This document shows positions 47,818 through 57,048 of a stretch of 64,000 nucleotides of DNA, one piece after another (positions within the stretch are counted from its first letter, which is position 1; the number at the start of each line of letters is the position of its first letter). The stretch covers positions 248,001-312,000 of the forward strand of contig JAWKRP010000008.1 in assembly GCA_041389565.1 (NCBI GenBank), written 5' to 3'. This DNA comes from JACKEQ01 sp041389565. GTDB lineage: Bacteria; Myxococcota_A; UBA796; GCA-2862545. The translations under genes were made by a program, and so were the position numbers. A model generated the notes under the pieces. The model saw only the letters and a program-made list of their open reading frames with translations, had not been told where the DNA came from and made no database searches.

Positions 47818-50800
47818 ATGAGGATCAGCGGACTGCTGGCGGCATTGGTTCTGGTGTGGGGCTGCAAGGGTGACGAGCCGGTCACGTTCGTCGACCTCGA
47901 CAACGACGGCTACACCGACGATGTCGACTGCAACGACGCAGATGCGTCCGTGTTCCCGAACGCCACCGAGACGTGCGACGGAATCGACCAGAACTGCAAC
48001 GGCGAGATCGACGACGATCTCCGGGTCACGTACTACCGCGACGGCGACAGCGACGGCTTCGGCGACCCCGCGTCCGCCACCGAGGAGTGCGCCCGTCCGG
48101 CGGGCTTCGTCACCGAGGGCGACGACTGCGACGACACCCGGAACGACGTGTTCCCGGGGGCCGGCGAGCAGTGCGATGCGATCGACCACGACTGCGACGG
48201 CAGCAACACCGAGGGCGCGCCCGGAAACACCACCTTCTACCTCGACAGCGACAACGACGGCTTCGGCGACCGTCTCGTCATCCAGCGCGCGTGCGAGGCC
48301 CCGTCCGGGTACGTCGCGAACGACGATCCGGCGCAGAACAACATGGGGTACGACTGCGACGACGACAACGCAGCCGTGAACCCCGCGGCCTCCGAGCTCT
48401 GCGCCACGGCGTACGACGACGACTGCGATGGCACCGCGAACATCTACTCGCCGCCCGCGCTGCCCCCGGTCGATGCGGTCGACTTCCCGGTCGACGCCGA
48501 TGGCGACGGCTACGGCCACGAGACGGTCACCTGGCCCGCGTGCCAGGCGGGCGTCGCGGTCGACCAGAACAACGACGGCCTCACCGACTTCGTCACCGTG
48601 GCCGTGGGTCTCGACACCGACTGCAACGACAGCAACGACGACGTGAACCCGAACGCGCCCGAGATCTGCGACGGCATCGACAACGACTGCGATCCCACCA
48701 CCGACGAAGACACCACCGCGATCGACGTGCTCACCTGGTACCAGGATGCCGACGGCGACGGCGCCGGTCTGCCCTCGTCCACCGTCACGGCCTGCACGCA
48801 GCCCCAGGGCTACGCCCCGTCCACGGCTGGCATCGACTGCGACGACACCAACAACCTCGTGTCACCCATCGCGGTCGAGGCCTGTGGCGACAGCATCGAC
48901 AACAACTGTGACGGCCTCACCGACGACCCCACGTCCTTCGATGCGGTCGAGTACTTCATCGACGTCGACGAAGACGGCTTCGGCGCGCCGAACACCCTGT
49001 CGGTCTACCGCTGCACGCCGCCCATGGGCTACGCGCCGAACGACTACGACTGCAACGACACCGACCCCAACGTCGGTGCGCCGCCGCCCCAGTTCCTCGA
49101 CAACGACGGAGACGGCTACGGCGACCCGCTCGTGTCCGACATCGATTGCGACCCCCTCCCCGGGTACGTCGGCAACGACCTCGACTGCGACGACGACGAG
49201 CTGAACATCAACCCCGACACCCCGTGGTACCTCGACGACGACGGCGACGGGTACGGGCTCGACGGCACCTCGATCACGCAGTGCCTCCAGCCCACGGGCT
49301 ACGCCGCGGCTCCCGGCGACTGCGACGACGCGAACGACACCACGAACCCCGGCGCGCTCGACTTCTGCGACGGCATCGACAACAACTGCAACGGCGACTT
49401 CGACGAAGACTGCACGGTCGAGCACTGCGGCACCATCAGCGCCGACGAGACCTGGGCGAACGGCTTCATCCACCTCATCACGTGCGACGTGCGCGTGCAG
49501 GGCGCGGGGAGCCCGGTCCTCACGATCGAAGACGGCGCCGACGTGCGCTTCCGCACCGGCACGCAGCTGCGCATCGGCACCACCACGAACAACCCCGGCA
49601 CGCTCCAGGCGTTCGGCGGCTCGGGTGGCATCCGGTTCCGCAGCGAGTTCCCGAGCGCGCCGCTCCCGTGGGACGGCATCGAGATCGGCCCCGGCGCCGA
49701 CCCCGTGAACCCCTCCATCCTCGAGAACGTCACCATCGAAGACGCCTCGGGGAGCGCCCTCACCCTGAAGGCCGTGCCGGCGATGCTCGACGCCGTGACG
49801 ATCGACGGCACGAACGGCACGGGCATCTCGCTCGAAGGCGCGTCCACGCTCGAGATGACCAACAGCACCATCCAGAACGGCACGGGCCGCGGCATCTCCG
49901 GCCAGAACGCGTCGCGGCTCGGGTTCTTCCAGGGCAACACGATCACCGGGAACGTCGGTGAGCCCCTGGTGATCTCCGTCGCGTCGATCGGAGAGCTCGA
50001 CAACCTCAACACGTACGCAGGCAACACGAGCCCGTACATCGGGCTGCTCGGCGGCACCCTCGGGTCCGACGCCACGCTCGCGCTCGTCGATGCCGACTAC
50101 CGCGTCGATGGCGACATCCTGGTGCAGGGCGGGGGGGCTCCCGAGCTCACGGTCGCCGACGGGGTCGTCGTGGCGTTCAGCGCGGCCACCGGCATCACGG
50201 TCGGCTCGGGCGGCGCGGGCTCGCTCGTCGTCGACGGCTCGTCGCTCGGCGTCGACTTCCACGGCACCACCGCGGTGGAGGGCCACTGGGACGGGGTGTA
50301 CCTCGCGGCGATGTCCGGAGACTCCAGCATCACGGGCCTCACCATCGCGCACGGTGGGAACAACGGCTTCGGCAACCTCCGGATCCAGGGCTCCACCACG
50401 GTGCCCGAAGACGAGCGCGTGCTCGTCACGCTCGACGCCGTCGACTCCTCGCTGTCGTCGGAGTCCGGGCTCGATGCCCGCCACGCGAAGCTCGTGGTCA
50501 CGAACAGCACGTTCACCGACAACCTCGAGCACGGGGCCGAGGTGCTGAACGTCACGTTCTCGGAGTCCGACCTCACGGGCAACCTGTTCGCCGACAACGC
50601 CGACAGCGGGGTGCGCATCTCGCCGCACCTCGTCGAGCTGCTCGACGGCAACACGTACACCGGGAACGGCCTGCCCATCGAGATCACCGCGGGTACCGTG
50701 CCCGACAATGCGACGTGGCGCCCGCTCTCCGAAGACTTCTACCTCACGGGTGTGGTCTCCGTGCAAGACGTGGATGCTCCGATCCTCACGCTCGAAGCCG

Positions 50801-52143
50801 GCACCACGCTGTACCACGAAGACGCTGGGCAGCTCACGGTGGCCATCAGCAACCAGGGCTCGCTGGTCACCAACGGAACCGCCGTGGCGCCCGTGCAGTT
50901 CCTGCCGATCACCGACTTCCTCGGGCTGCCGAGCTCCCGCGGCTCGTACCTGGGCCTCGAGATCGGCGCGAACCAGCGCGAGTCGAGCCTCGCGTACACC
51001 GAGATCAAGTACGCCGGCTTCATCGGGTCGCGCGGCAGCCTCTACATCACGGGCAGCCACCCGAACCCCATCGAGCTCGACCATGTGACCATCCAGTACA
51101 GCGGTGGGCACGGCCTGGTCGCGGGCAACGGCGCCGAGCTGTACGTCCACGACTCCAACTTCCTCGACAACGACGACATCGGCGTGCGCTTCGTCGACGA
51201 CCGCACCCTGCTCGACCGCGGGCCGGGGGCGTACTCGTTCGAGTTCAACACCATCGATGGCAGCGGGCTCGAGCCCCTCTCGCTCTTCGCGACCGACGTG
51301 GGCCGCGTCAGCCAGATGAACTTCATGTCGCCGACCAACAACAACCTCGCGTCGGCCGACCCCGTCCGCATCATCGTCACGGGCGGCACGCTGCTCCGGA
51401 ACGCCGAGTGGTTCGACCACGGCATCCCGTACTGGCTGATCAGCGACATCGACGTGGGCGGCCCGGCCAAGCCCGTGTGGCGCCTGAACCAGGGCGTGCG
51501 CATCGAGATCGAGCCCGACCAGAACATCGAGATCCTGGTGGGCCGCGGCGACCAGCCCGCCGGCATGATCGCGACCGGAACGCCCACCGCGCCCGTCGTG
51601 TTCACGTCTGCGGCGCCGTTCCCGACGCGCGGCGACTGGGGCATGCTCGAGCTCGGCGAAGAGTGCGACGCGGAGCTCGACCTCTGCCGCCTCGACAACG
51701 TGCTGCTCGAGTACGGCGGCGCGAGCCCTGACGAGGCCACGCTGTCCGTCGTGTTCCGCGAGTACGTGCTGGGCGACACGAAGCCCGTCATCGTCCAGAA
51801 CACCACGGTTCGCGAGAGCGGTGCGAACGGCATCATGTTCGCGTTCTACGAAGGCATCCAGGTGCCGACGCCCGAGCCCGGCATCATCGTGCCGCTGATG
51901 TGCGAAGACCTCAACAACGACAACCTGTGCGACACCGGCAACCTGATCGGGTCGAGCGACTCGCCCGACTTCACGTTCGGGTACGACAACTGCTTCAACT
52001 CGGGGAGCAACACCTTCGGTCTGTCGAACTTCGTGTGCGGCTCGAACGACGCCAACGTGCTCGGTCGGAACTTCACGAACCCGTACCTGCCCCGGTCGTG
52101 CGCGTCGGTCGGCCGCTCCGACGGCCCGATCACGTGCCCCTGA
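47818..52143 (+). CDS. Giant MopE-repeat/beta-helix lipoprotein
   Basis: A 1441-residue protein. Lipobox VWGC (Cys 16). Eight MopE-type D-C-(D/N)-D units occupy residues about 25-535 (two of them truncated, lacking the C-D-G-x-D-N half), followed by about 900 residues of parallel beta-helix with Asn/Ser-rich turns and a Cys-rich end. This is the reverse domain order of 30161-33850, with an N-terminal lipid instead of a C-terminal sorting tail. GGGAGG lies 6 nt before the ATG at 47818. Probably a long calcium- or copper-binding surface fibre. Confidence 0.9.
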   Translation: MRISGLLAALVLVWGCKGDEPVTFVDLDNDGYTDDVDCNDADASVFPNATETCDGIDQNCNGEIDDDLRVTYYRDGDSDGFGDPASATEECARPAGFVTEGDDCDDTRNDVFPGAGEQCDAIDHDCDGSNTEGAPGNTTFYLDSDNDGFGDRLVIQRACEAPSGYVANDDPAQNNMGYDCDDDNAAVNPAASELCATAYDDDCDGTANIYSPPALPPVDAVDFPVDADGDGYGHETVTWPACQAGVAVDQNNDGLTDFVTVAVGLDTDCNDSNDDVNPNAPEICDGIDNDCDPTTDEDTTAIDVLTWYQDADGDGAGLPSSTVTACTQPQGYAPSTAGIDCDDTNNLVSPIAVEACGDSIDNNCDGLTDDPTSFDAVEYFIDVDEDGFGAPNTLSVYRCTPPMGYAPNDYDCNDTDPNVGAPPPQFLDNDGDGYGDPLVSDIDCDPLPGYVGNDLDCDDDELNINPDTPWYLDDDGDGYGLDGTSITQCLQPTGYAAAPGDCDDANDTTNPGALDFCDGIDNNCNGDFDEDCTVEHCGTISADETWANGFIHLITCDVRVQGAGSPVLTIEDGADVRFRTGTQLRIGTTTNNPGTLQAFGGSGGIRFRSEFPSAPLPWDGIEIGPGADPVNPSILENVTIEDASGSALTLKAVPAMLDAVTIDGTNGTGISLEGASTLEMTNSTIQNGTGRGISGQNASRLGFFQGNTITGNVGEPLVISVASIGELDNLNTYAGNTSPYIGLLGGTLGSDATLALVDADYRVDGDILVQGGGAPELTVADGVVVAFSAATGITVGSGGAGSLVVDGSSLGVDFHGTTAVEGHWDGVYLAAMSGDSSITGLTIAHGGNNGFGNLRIQGSTTVPEDERVLVTLDAVDSSLSSESGLDARHAKLVVTNSTFTDNLEHGAEVLNVTFSESDLTGNLFADNADSGVRISPHLVELLDGNTYTGNGLPIEITAGTVPDNATWRPLSEDFYLTGVVSVQDVDAPILTLEAGTTLYHEDAGQLTVAISNQGSLVTNGTAVAPVQFLPITDFLGLPSSRGSYLGLEIGANQRESSLAYTEIKYAGFIGSRGSLYITGSHPNPIELDHVTIQYSGGHGLVAGNGAELYVHDSNFLDNDDIGVRFVDDRTLLDRGPGAYSFEFNTIDGSGLEPLSLFATDVGRVSQMNFMSPTNNNLASADPVRIIVTGGTLLRNAEWFDHGIPYWLISDIDVGGPAKPVWRLNQGVRIEIEPDQNIEILVGRGDQPAGMIATGTPTAPVVFTSAAPFPTRGDWGMLELGEECDAELDLCRLDNVLLEYGGASPDEATLSVVFREYVLGDTKPVIVQNTTVRESGANGIMFAFYEGIQVPTPEPGIIVPLMCEDLNNDNLCDTGNLIGSSDSPDFTFGYDNCFNSGSNTFGLSNFVCGSNDANVLGRNFTNPYLPRSCASVGRSDGPITCP

Positions 52144-53813
52144 TCGGAGTCGTCGAACGCGTCGGCGGTGCGCTCCGCATCCCTTCCAGGCCTCCTCGGG
52201 AGACCTCGCTCCCCGAGGGAACCTGGGTTCGCGTCGACGACGACGGCACCGTCACCGAGCTCGCGCAGCGCGGGTCGGGGCTGGCCGACCTGTACGCGTT
52301 GGCGGCGAAGGTCGGGATGAGCCCCGTGCACAGCTCGGCCGCACTGGCCGAAGCCCGTGCGCTCGCCGCCGATCCCGGGCTCGACGACCCCGCGCTCGCC
52401 GACTTCACCCACCTCCCGCTCGTCACGATCGACGAGGTCACGAGCAAAGACCTCGATCAGGCCGTGTGCATCGAGCGTTCGGGAGAGGGGTTCACGGTCT
52501 GGTACGCCCTGGCCGACGCCAGCTGGTACATCCGGCCGGGCATGGCCCTGTACGAGGAGTCGCTGGAGCGCGGCAGCTCGTACTACCTGCCGGGGCTCGT
52601 GATCCCCATGCTCCCGGCGCTGCTGTCGGAAGACGTGATCAGCCTGAACCCCGCGGTCGATCGCCGCGCCATGCTGTTCGAGCTCCGCCTCGACGCCGAC
52701 GGGAACCTGGTCGAGCGTCGTCTGCACCGGGCGCGCGTGCACTGTCGCCACAAGCTCGCCTTCGATGGGGTGCAGGCCTTCCTCGACGGCGCGGAGGTCG
52801 ACTGGGATGCCGACGTGCAGGCGAGCCTGCGCCTGCTGCCGGAGGTCGGAGAGCGGCGCATCCAGCTCGCCGAAGAGCGGAACGTCGTGCGCTATCGGCG
52901 CGCGGAGGTGGAGGTCCGGCTCGTCGGGCGTCGGTTCGTGGCCCTCGACGGTCCGCGGAACGCGGTCGAGCGGTACAACGAGCAGATCTCGCTCCTCACG
53001 AACATGGAGGGGGCGCGGTTCCTGCTCGAGGGGTCCCCGGAAGCTCACATCCAGCCGATCTACCGCGTGCACGAGCCGCCAGGGGAGGAGCGCTTCGAGG
53101 CGTTCCGCGAAGCGACCGTCGAGATCGCCCGCCTGCACGGGCTGGATCCGGCGGAGTGGGCCTGGCGTCCCGACCACGAGGGCCTGCACGCCTACCTCGA
53201 CCGCCTCCCGCACGATGCCGTCGGCCAGGCCATCCACCGCCAGGCGATGATCGCGAACCGCCCGTCCCACTACGCGTCCACGCCCGGTCTGCACTACGGC
53301 GTCGGAGCCGAGGTGTACGGTCGGTTCACGGCGCCCATGCGCGAGGTGGTCGGCATCTTCCTGCACAACGAGGCCTGGGAGAAGCTCGCGGGCGCGGAGC
53401 TGCCCGTGCCTCCGGGGTGGGAGGGGCCCGTCCTTCGGGAGCGCGTGATCGAGTCGTCGAACGCAGCTCGCATGCTCCAGCGCCGGCTCGACCGCGACGC
53501 GAACCGCCTCGTGCTCGACCAGCTGTTCGAGGGCGACCTCGCGTCCGGGCGCGTACAGGGCGGCACCGTGCTGGGGATCACACCCACGCAGGTCCACGTG
53601 CAGCTCGACAGCCCCCGCATCGACGTGAAGGTCTACGTCCCGCACCTCGAGAGGGCGTGGGGGCACGCACTGGCGATCACGGCGGCGGGCACCGGGCTGG
53701 TCGACCCCGCGGGCGCGGTGTGCCTGCGGCTCGGCGACCGGGTGGAGATCACGGTCAGCGGGCGCGACGCCAAGCGCGACCGCTGGAACCTCGGGCTCAC
53801 TGTTCCGAGATGA
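52134..53813 (+). CDS. RNB-domain ribonuclease (RNase II/R family)
   Basis: About 559 residues. The catalytic segment VTIDEVTSKDLDQAV keeps the Asp residues except that the last, usually Asp, is Gln (DLDQA, a variant I recall from actinobacterial RNB proteins). Other landmarks are YALADASWYI, RRAMLFEL and the SRPPxHY-like NRPSHYASTPG. It lacks the usual N-terminal cold-shock domains but keeps an S1-like end. The start is unclear: GTG 52134 overlaps the previous gene by 10 bp and has no Shine-Dalgarno. Degrades or trims RNA 3' to 5' in the cytoplasm. Overlaps the next, convergent gene by 17 bp. Confidence 0.85.
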   Translation: MPLIGVVERVGGALRIPSRPPRETSLPEGTWVRVDDDGTVTELAQRGSGLADLYALAAKVGMSPVHSSAALAEARALAADPGLDDPALADFTHLPLVTIDEVTSKDLDQAVCIERSGEGFTVWYALADASWYIRPGMALYEESLERGSSYYLPGLVIPMLPALLSEDVISLNPAVDRRAMLFELRLDADGNLVERRLHRARVHCRHKLAFDGVQAFLDGAEVDWDADVQASLRLLPEVGERRIQLAEERNVVRYRRAEVEVRLVGRRFVALDGPRNAVERYNEQISLLTNMEGARFLLEGSPEAHIQPIYRVHEPPGEERFEAFREATVEIARLHGLDPAEWAWRPDHEGLHAYLDRLPHDAVGQAIHRQAMIANRPSHYASTPGLHYGVGAEVYGRFTAPMREVVGIFLHNEAWEKLAGAELPVPPGWEGPVLRERVIESSNAARMLQRRLDRDANRLVLDQLFEGDLASGRVQGGTVLGITPTQVHVQLDSPRIDVKVYVPHLERAWGHALAITAAGTGLVDPAGAVCLRLGDRVEITVSGRDAKRDRWNLGLTVPR

Positions 53814-54624
53814 ACTCGTCGGTGGCCTCGAACACGTAGGCCATCCCGTTCGCGAGCGCGGCGATCTGGAGATCGTCGCCGATCAGCCCGTCGAGGCTGC
53901 TCGTGACCTCGCTCCACGTCGCCGTGAACCGGATGGTCTCGGCGTCGACCCCGTCGGGGTTCACGGGGTTCCCGACGTACCAGAGGTCGATCGAGAACGA
54001 CTGCTGCAGGCAGTTCTCCCCGGACTCGTTGCAGCCCTTCTCGGAGATCCAGCTGCGGGCGATGATCGCCTCGCCGAGGTCGCGGCCGTGCACCCACTTG
54101 TAGTCCTTGTGCAGGACGTAGGGGATCGTGACCCCGAAGTTGCTCGTGGTGATCGCATTGTCGGTGTCGATCCGACCGTCTCCGCCGAGGAACACGTCGG
54201 GGTCGCCCTCGACCGTGCGCACGTAGCTCTCGTAGTTCCGCGGGTTCGAGTACACCTGGTCGACCAGGAGCATCGTGGCTGCGTGGTCGGTGATCGTGAA
54301 CGGCGACACTCCGACGACCGCCGCACCGAGCAGCCCGTCGAGCTCGCGATCGGGGCGGTCGATCACCTCGACCTGCGCCGGCTCGAGCGGGGTGAGCTGG
54401 TACCCGTCCTTCGCGTCGTCGGCGAGGGCGTTCTCCTCGAGCCAGGGCACGAGGTTGCCGAGCGCATCTTCGAGGCTGCGGTCGTCGTCCCACGCGCCCA
54501 GCATGTACGACGCGATCTCCTCCATCTCGGCGGGCGCGGGATCGCGCTTGCGGGCGCACCCCGACGCGAGCGCGGCCGTGACGAGCACGGCGGAGACGGG
54601 CCGGATCACGCTCACCACGCTCAC
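53797..54624 (-). CDS. Lipoprotein of unknown function
   Basis: A 275-residue protein with lipoprotein signal (IRPVSAVLVTAALASGC, Cys about 24). The mature part mixes acidic helices with beta strands and has one Cys pair (EKGCNESGENC). No family recognised. GTG at 54624 overlaps the upstream stop (GTGA). It forms a two-gene operon with 54621-55505. The 3' end overlaps the RNB gene tail to tail. Confidence 0.75.
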   Translation of the reverse strand: MSVVSVIRPVSAVLVTAALASGCARKRDPAPAEMEEIASYMLGAWDDDRSLEDALGNLVPWLEENALADDAKDGYQLTPLEPAQVEVIDRPDRELDGLLGAAVVGVSPFTITDHAATMLLVDQVYSNPRNYESYVRTVEGDPDVFLGGDGRIDTDNAITTSNFGVTIPYVLHKDYKWVHGRDLGEAIIARSWISEKGCNESGENCLQQSFSIDLWYVGNPVNPDGVDAETIRFTATWSEVTSSLDGLIGDDLQIAALANGMAYVFEATDEFISEQ

Positions 54625-55505
54625 GGCGCACACTCCAGCGGACGATCGGACGCCGCCATGCACAGCGCAGTCGGCAGCTCGGTGCTCACGTGCGCGGCAT
54701 CGGCCCACGCGACCCACTCCGAGGCGATCTTCGCGGCGTCTTCGCGGAACCGCTCGAGCTCCGCCTTGTTCTTGCGGCTCGGATCGTCGATCCAGGTGAG
54801 CTCCCACTGCTGCCAGCGCACGTGGTAGGCGACCGCCCGCACACGGTACAGGTCGTTCACCAGGCCCACGTAGTCGGACCCCTCAGTGACGTGCGCCTCG
54901 TCGCGCGCGATGGTGGCCCACTGGAGCGCGGCATCGAGCTGGTCGGGGCCCTGGGAGAGCAGCAGCTCGCTGAAGCCCGCGGACAGGTGGGGGTCTGCCG
55001 TCTCGAGGTCGCCGAGGCGCCCGATCGTCTCGGGATCGAGGCTGATGGGGTGGTTGATGCCGGGAGAGAACAGCGCGGGACCGGCCGTTCCGGGAGCGCA
55101 GTTCGCGCGGGACACCGCCAGGAGGGTGGCGACATCGAGCCCGGGACCCTCGGTGTCGGCACGGGTGGGGGTTCCGAGCGACTGCAGCGGCACCTGCACC
55201 GCGTTGCGGGACGCGTGCATGCGGTACTTCACGGACCGCGGGAGGTGGCCCGGCGCCGAGGCCGTGATCGTGACGACCTGGCCCGACTCGAACTCCACCG
55301 GCTCCTGGTTCTGCGGGTAGATCGTGCGGCCCTTCCAGCGGCCGGTGTGGTGGTTCACGCGGTGGCGGAGACCCTCGTCGTCGATCCGGACGGTGGCTGT
55401 GGAGATCGGCTCGGCTGCGTCGTCGACGACCTGGACGACGAGCTTCAGGCCTTCTCCCGTGCTGGCGTGGGCGCCGGACGCCAGCAGGAGCAGCGTGAGA
55501 TTCAT
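54621..55505 (-). CDS. Exported protein with PEGA/carboxypeptidase-regulatory-like N-terminal domain
   Basis: A 294-residue protein. Signal MNLTLLLLASGAHAS, then a beta-sandwich (LKLVVQVVDDAAEPISTATVRI...GQVVTITASAPGHLPRSV) like PEGA or CarboxypepD_reg domains, then a helical half with three Cys. The start at 55505 follows CGGAG by 5 nt and a TACGTG -10 box by 18 nt. Operon leader of the 53797 lipoprotein; function unknown. Confidence 0.75.
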   Translation of the reverse strand: MNLTLLLLASGAHASTGEGLKLVVQVVDDAAEPISTATVRIDDEGLRHRVNHHTGRWKGRTIYPQNQEPVEFESGQVVTITASAPGHLPRSVKYRMHASRNAVQVPLQSLGTPTRADTEGPGLDVATLLAVSRANCAPGTAGPALFSPGINHPISLDPETIGRLGDLETADPHLSAGFSELLLSQGPDQLDAALQWATIARDEAHVTEGSDYVGLVNDLYRVRAVAYHVRWQQWELTWIDDPSRKNKAELERFREDAAKIASEWVAWADAAHVSTELPTALCMAASDRPLECAP

Positions 55506-55523
55506 GGGGGCTCCGTCTGGATG

Positions 55524-55547
55524 CACGTAGGTTCGTCAGCATATCAT
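55524..55547. promoter_or_regulatory. Divergent promoter pair
   Basis: Minus strand TACGTG (55529-55524) for 55505. Plus strand TATCAT (55542-55547) followed by CCCCTC and then GTG at 55554, giving a probable leaderless patatin mRNA. Confidence 0.45.
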
Positions 55548-55553
55548 CCCCTC

Positions 55554-56321
55554 GTGGTACCTGTGGCACTCGAAGGGTGCGCTTGTCGCGCCGCGTTTCA
55601 CGTGGGCGTGACCAGCTGGATGGTGGGTCGCGGGCTCACGCCACCGGTCGTCGCGGGGGCCAGCTCGGGAGCCCTCGTGGGGGCCGTCTGGGCGGTGGGT
55701 CGCGTGCCGGAGCTGCGCGAGGCCTGGCTGGAGATGGCCGGTACGGCGCGGGTCTTCGAGCCGCGGCGACTGCTGCGGGGCCGCTGGCCCGGGCGGATGT
55801 CGCACCTGCTGCGCGATCGGCTCGACGAGTACGGCCACCTGCGGATGTCCGACGTGCCGGCCCTCCGGGTCGCGATCACCCGGCTCGGGCTGCGCGGTCC
55901 GCGTCGCGTCGTGCTCGATGCCCGGTCCGACGTGTCGGTGGTCGATGCCGTGCTCGCTTCGTGCTTCATCCCGGGGCCGTACTCGCGTCCGGTGGTCGTG
56001 GGGCGGCGATTCGCGGTCGACGGTGCGTGGTTCGAGCGGGTGCCGGTGGGTGCGCTCCCCGTGGGTCGCGCGATCGCCGTGGTGTCCGACCCACGCGGGC
56101 GGATCGTAGGGGGCTGGCCCCGCGAGCGCACCCTGCCGGTGTCCGCGGACGTCCGGGTGCTCGCGCCCCTCGAGCCCCTGCCGCTGTCGGGCTTCGACTT
56201 CGACGGTCCCGGCACGCGCGCTGCGATCGCGATCGGCGAGGCCAGCGCGGAGGCCTTCGTCCGCGCGAACGAGCGCTGGATGACCGCGCCCCACGCGGGT
56301 GTCGGGGAGTGGTACACCTGA
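55554..56321 (+). CDS. Patatin-like phospholipase, leaderless GTG start
   Basis: A 255-residue patatin fold. Nucleophile GASSG (Ser 37) and Asp of the dyad in FAVDGAWF. The oxyanion loop reads LEGCACRAAFHVG instead of the usual L-x-G-G-G-x-R-G, which may lower activity. GTG 55554 was chosen because a -10 box TATCAT ends 6 nt upstream; ATG 55521 would place 11 residues in front and lie upstream of that box. Hydrolyses acyl esters of lipids in the cytoplasm or at the inner membrane. Confidence 0.8.
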   Translation: MVPVALEGCACRAAFHVGVTSWMVGRGLTPPVVAGASSGALVGAVWAVGRVPELREAWLEMAGTARVFEPRRLLRGRWPGRMSHLLRDRLDEYGHLRMSDVPALRVAITRLGLRGPRRVVLDARSDVSVVDAVLASCFIPGPYSRPVVVGRRFAVDGAWFERVPVGALPVGRAIAVVSDPRGRIVGGWPRERTLPVSADVRVLAPLEPLPLSGFDFDGPGTRAAIAIGEASAEAFVRANERWMTAPHAGVGEWYT

Positions 56322-56334
56322 TGGGGGAGGGGCG

Positions 56335-57048
56335 ATGATCCTGCTGCTGGCCGCTGCGCAAGGGTTCACGGGCGACGAGGTCGTGGGGCGGGTGTCGGAG
56401 ACGCGTCCGCTGCGTGCGAAGAGCCTCATGGCCGCCGAGATGCCCACCATCCCCGACGACGCCTACCGGTCCGCGGCGCAGGGCGAGACGGAGACCGGCC
56501 TCGTCGACGTCGAGGGCTACAAGGCGAAGAAGGCCTGGGGCGTGGCCATCGTCGAGACGCCCATCGAGAAGTACTACGCGGCGGTGAACGACGACGCGAG
56601 CAAGCCGCGGTACGGGCGGCTCTCCTACACCGAGGTGCTGTCGGGCGGCCTGTGCGGCGAGGATCGGGTGGTGTTCATGTACCTGCCGGTCTCGCTGATG
56701 ACCGACCGGTACTGGGTGTCGAACGTCCGCAAGAACCAGGCGCTGCTGGCGGCCTCGAACGGCGAGGTCCGCGAGATGACGTGGGCCACGCGCGAGCCCG
56801 AGATCCCCGCTGGCAAGCGCGCCAACGACTACACCCAGAAGGGCATGCCCATCGAGTTCGCGAAGGGGGCGTGGTACCTCACGAAGCTCGACGCCTCGCA
56901 CACCCTGGTGGAGTACTGGACCTGGACCGATCCCGGCGGGTACGTGCCCGCGGGCCTCGCGAGCTCGTTCGCAGCCGGGGGCATCAAGGACACCATCGAG
57001 TCGATGTCGAAGCTCGCCGAGGACGGTCCCCGCTGCGCGCTGGAGTAG
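56335..57048 (+). CDS. Exported START/SRPBCC-fold protein
   Basis: A 237-residue protein with a minimal signal (MILLLAAAQG). The body from about residue 65 follows START-type lipid-binding domains (WGVAIVETPIEKYYAAVND, YTEVLSG, W-x-x-Y-x-P and the terminal helix). GGGGGAGG lies 4 nt before the ATG. It follows patatin by 13 bp, suggesting a lipid-related pair: one cleaves, one binds lipids (inference). Confidence 0.75.
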   Translation: MILLLAAAQGFTGDEVVGRVSETRPLRAKSLMAAEMPTIPDDAYRSAAQGETETGLVDVEGYKAKKAWGVAIVETPIEKYYAAVNDDASKPRYGRLSYTEVLSGGLCGEDRVVFMYLPVSLMTDRYWVSNVRKNQALLAASNGEVREMTWATREPEIPAGKRANDYTQKGMPIEFAKGAWYLTKLDASHTLVEYWTWTDPGGYVPAGLASSFAAGGIKDTIESMSKLAEDGPRCALE

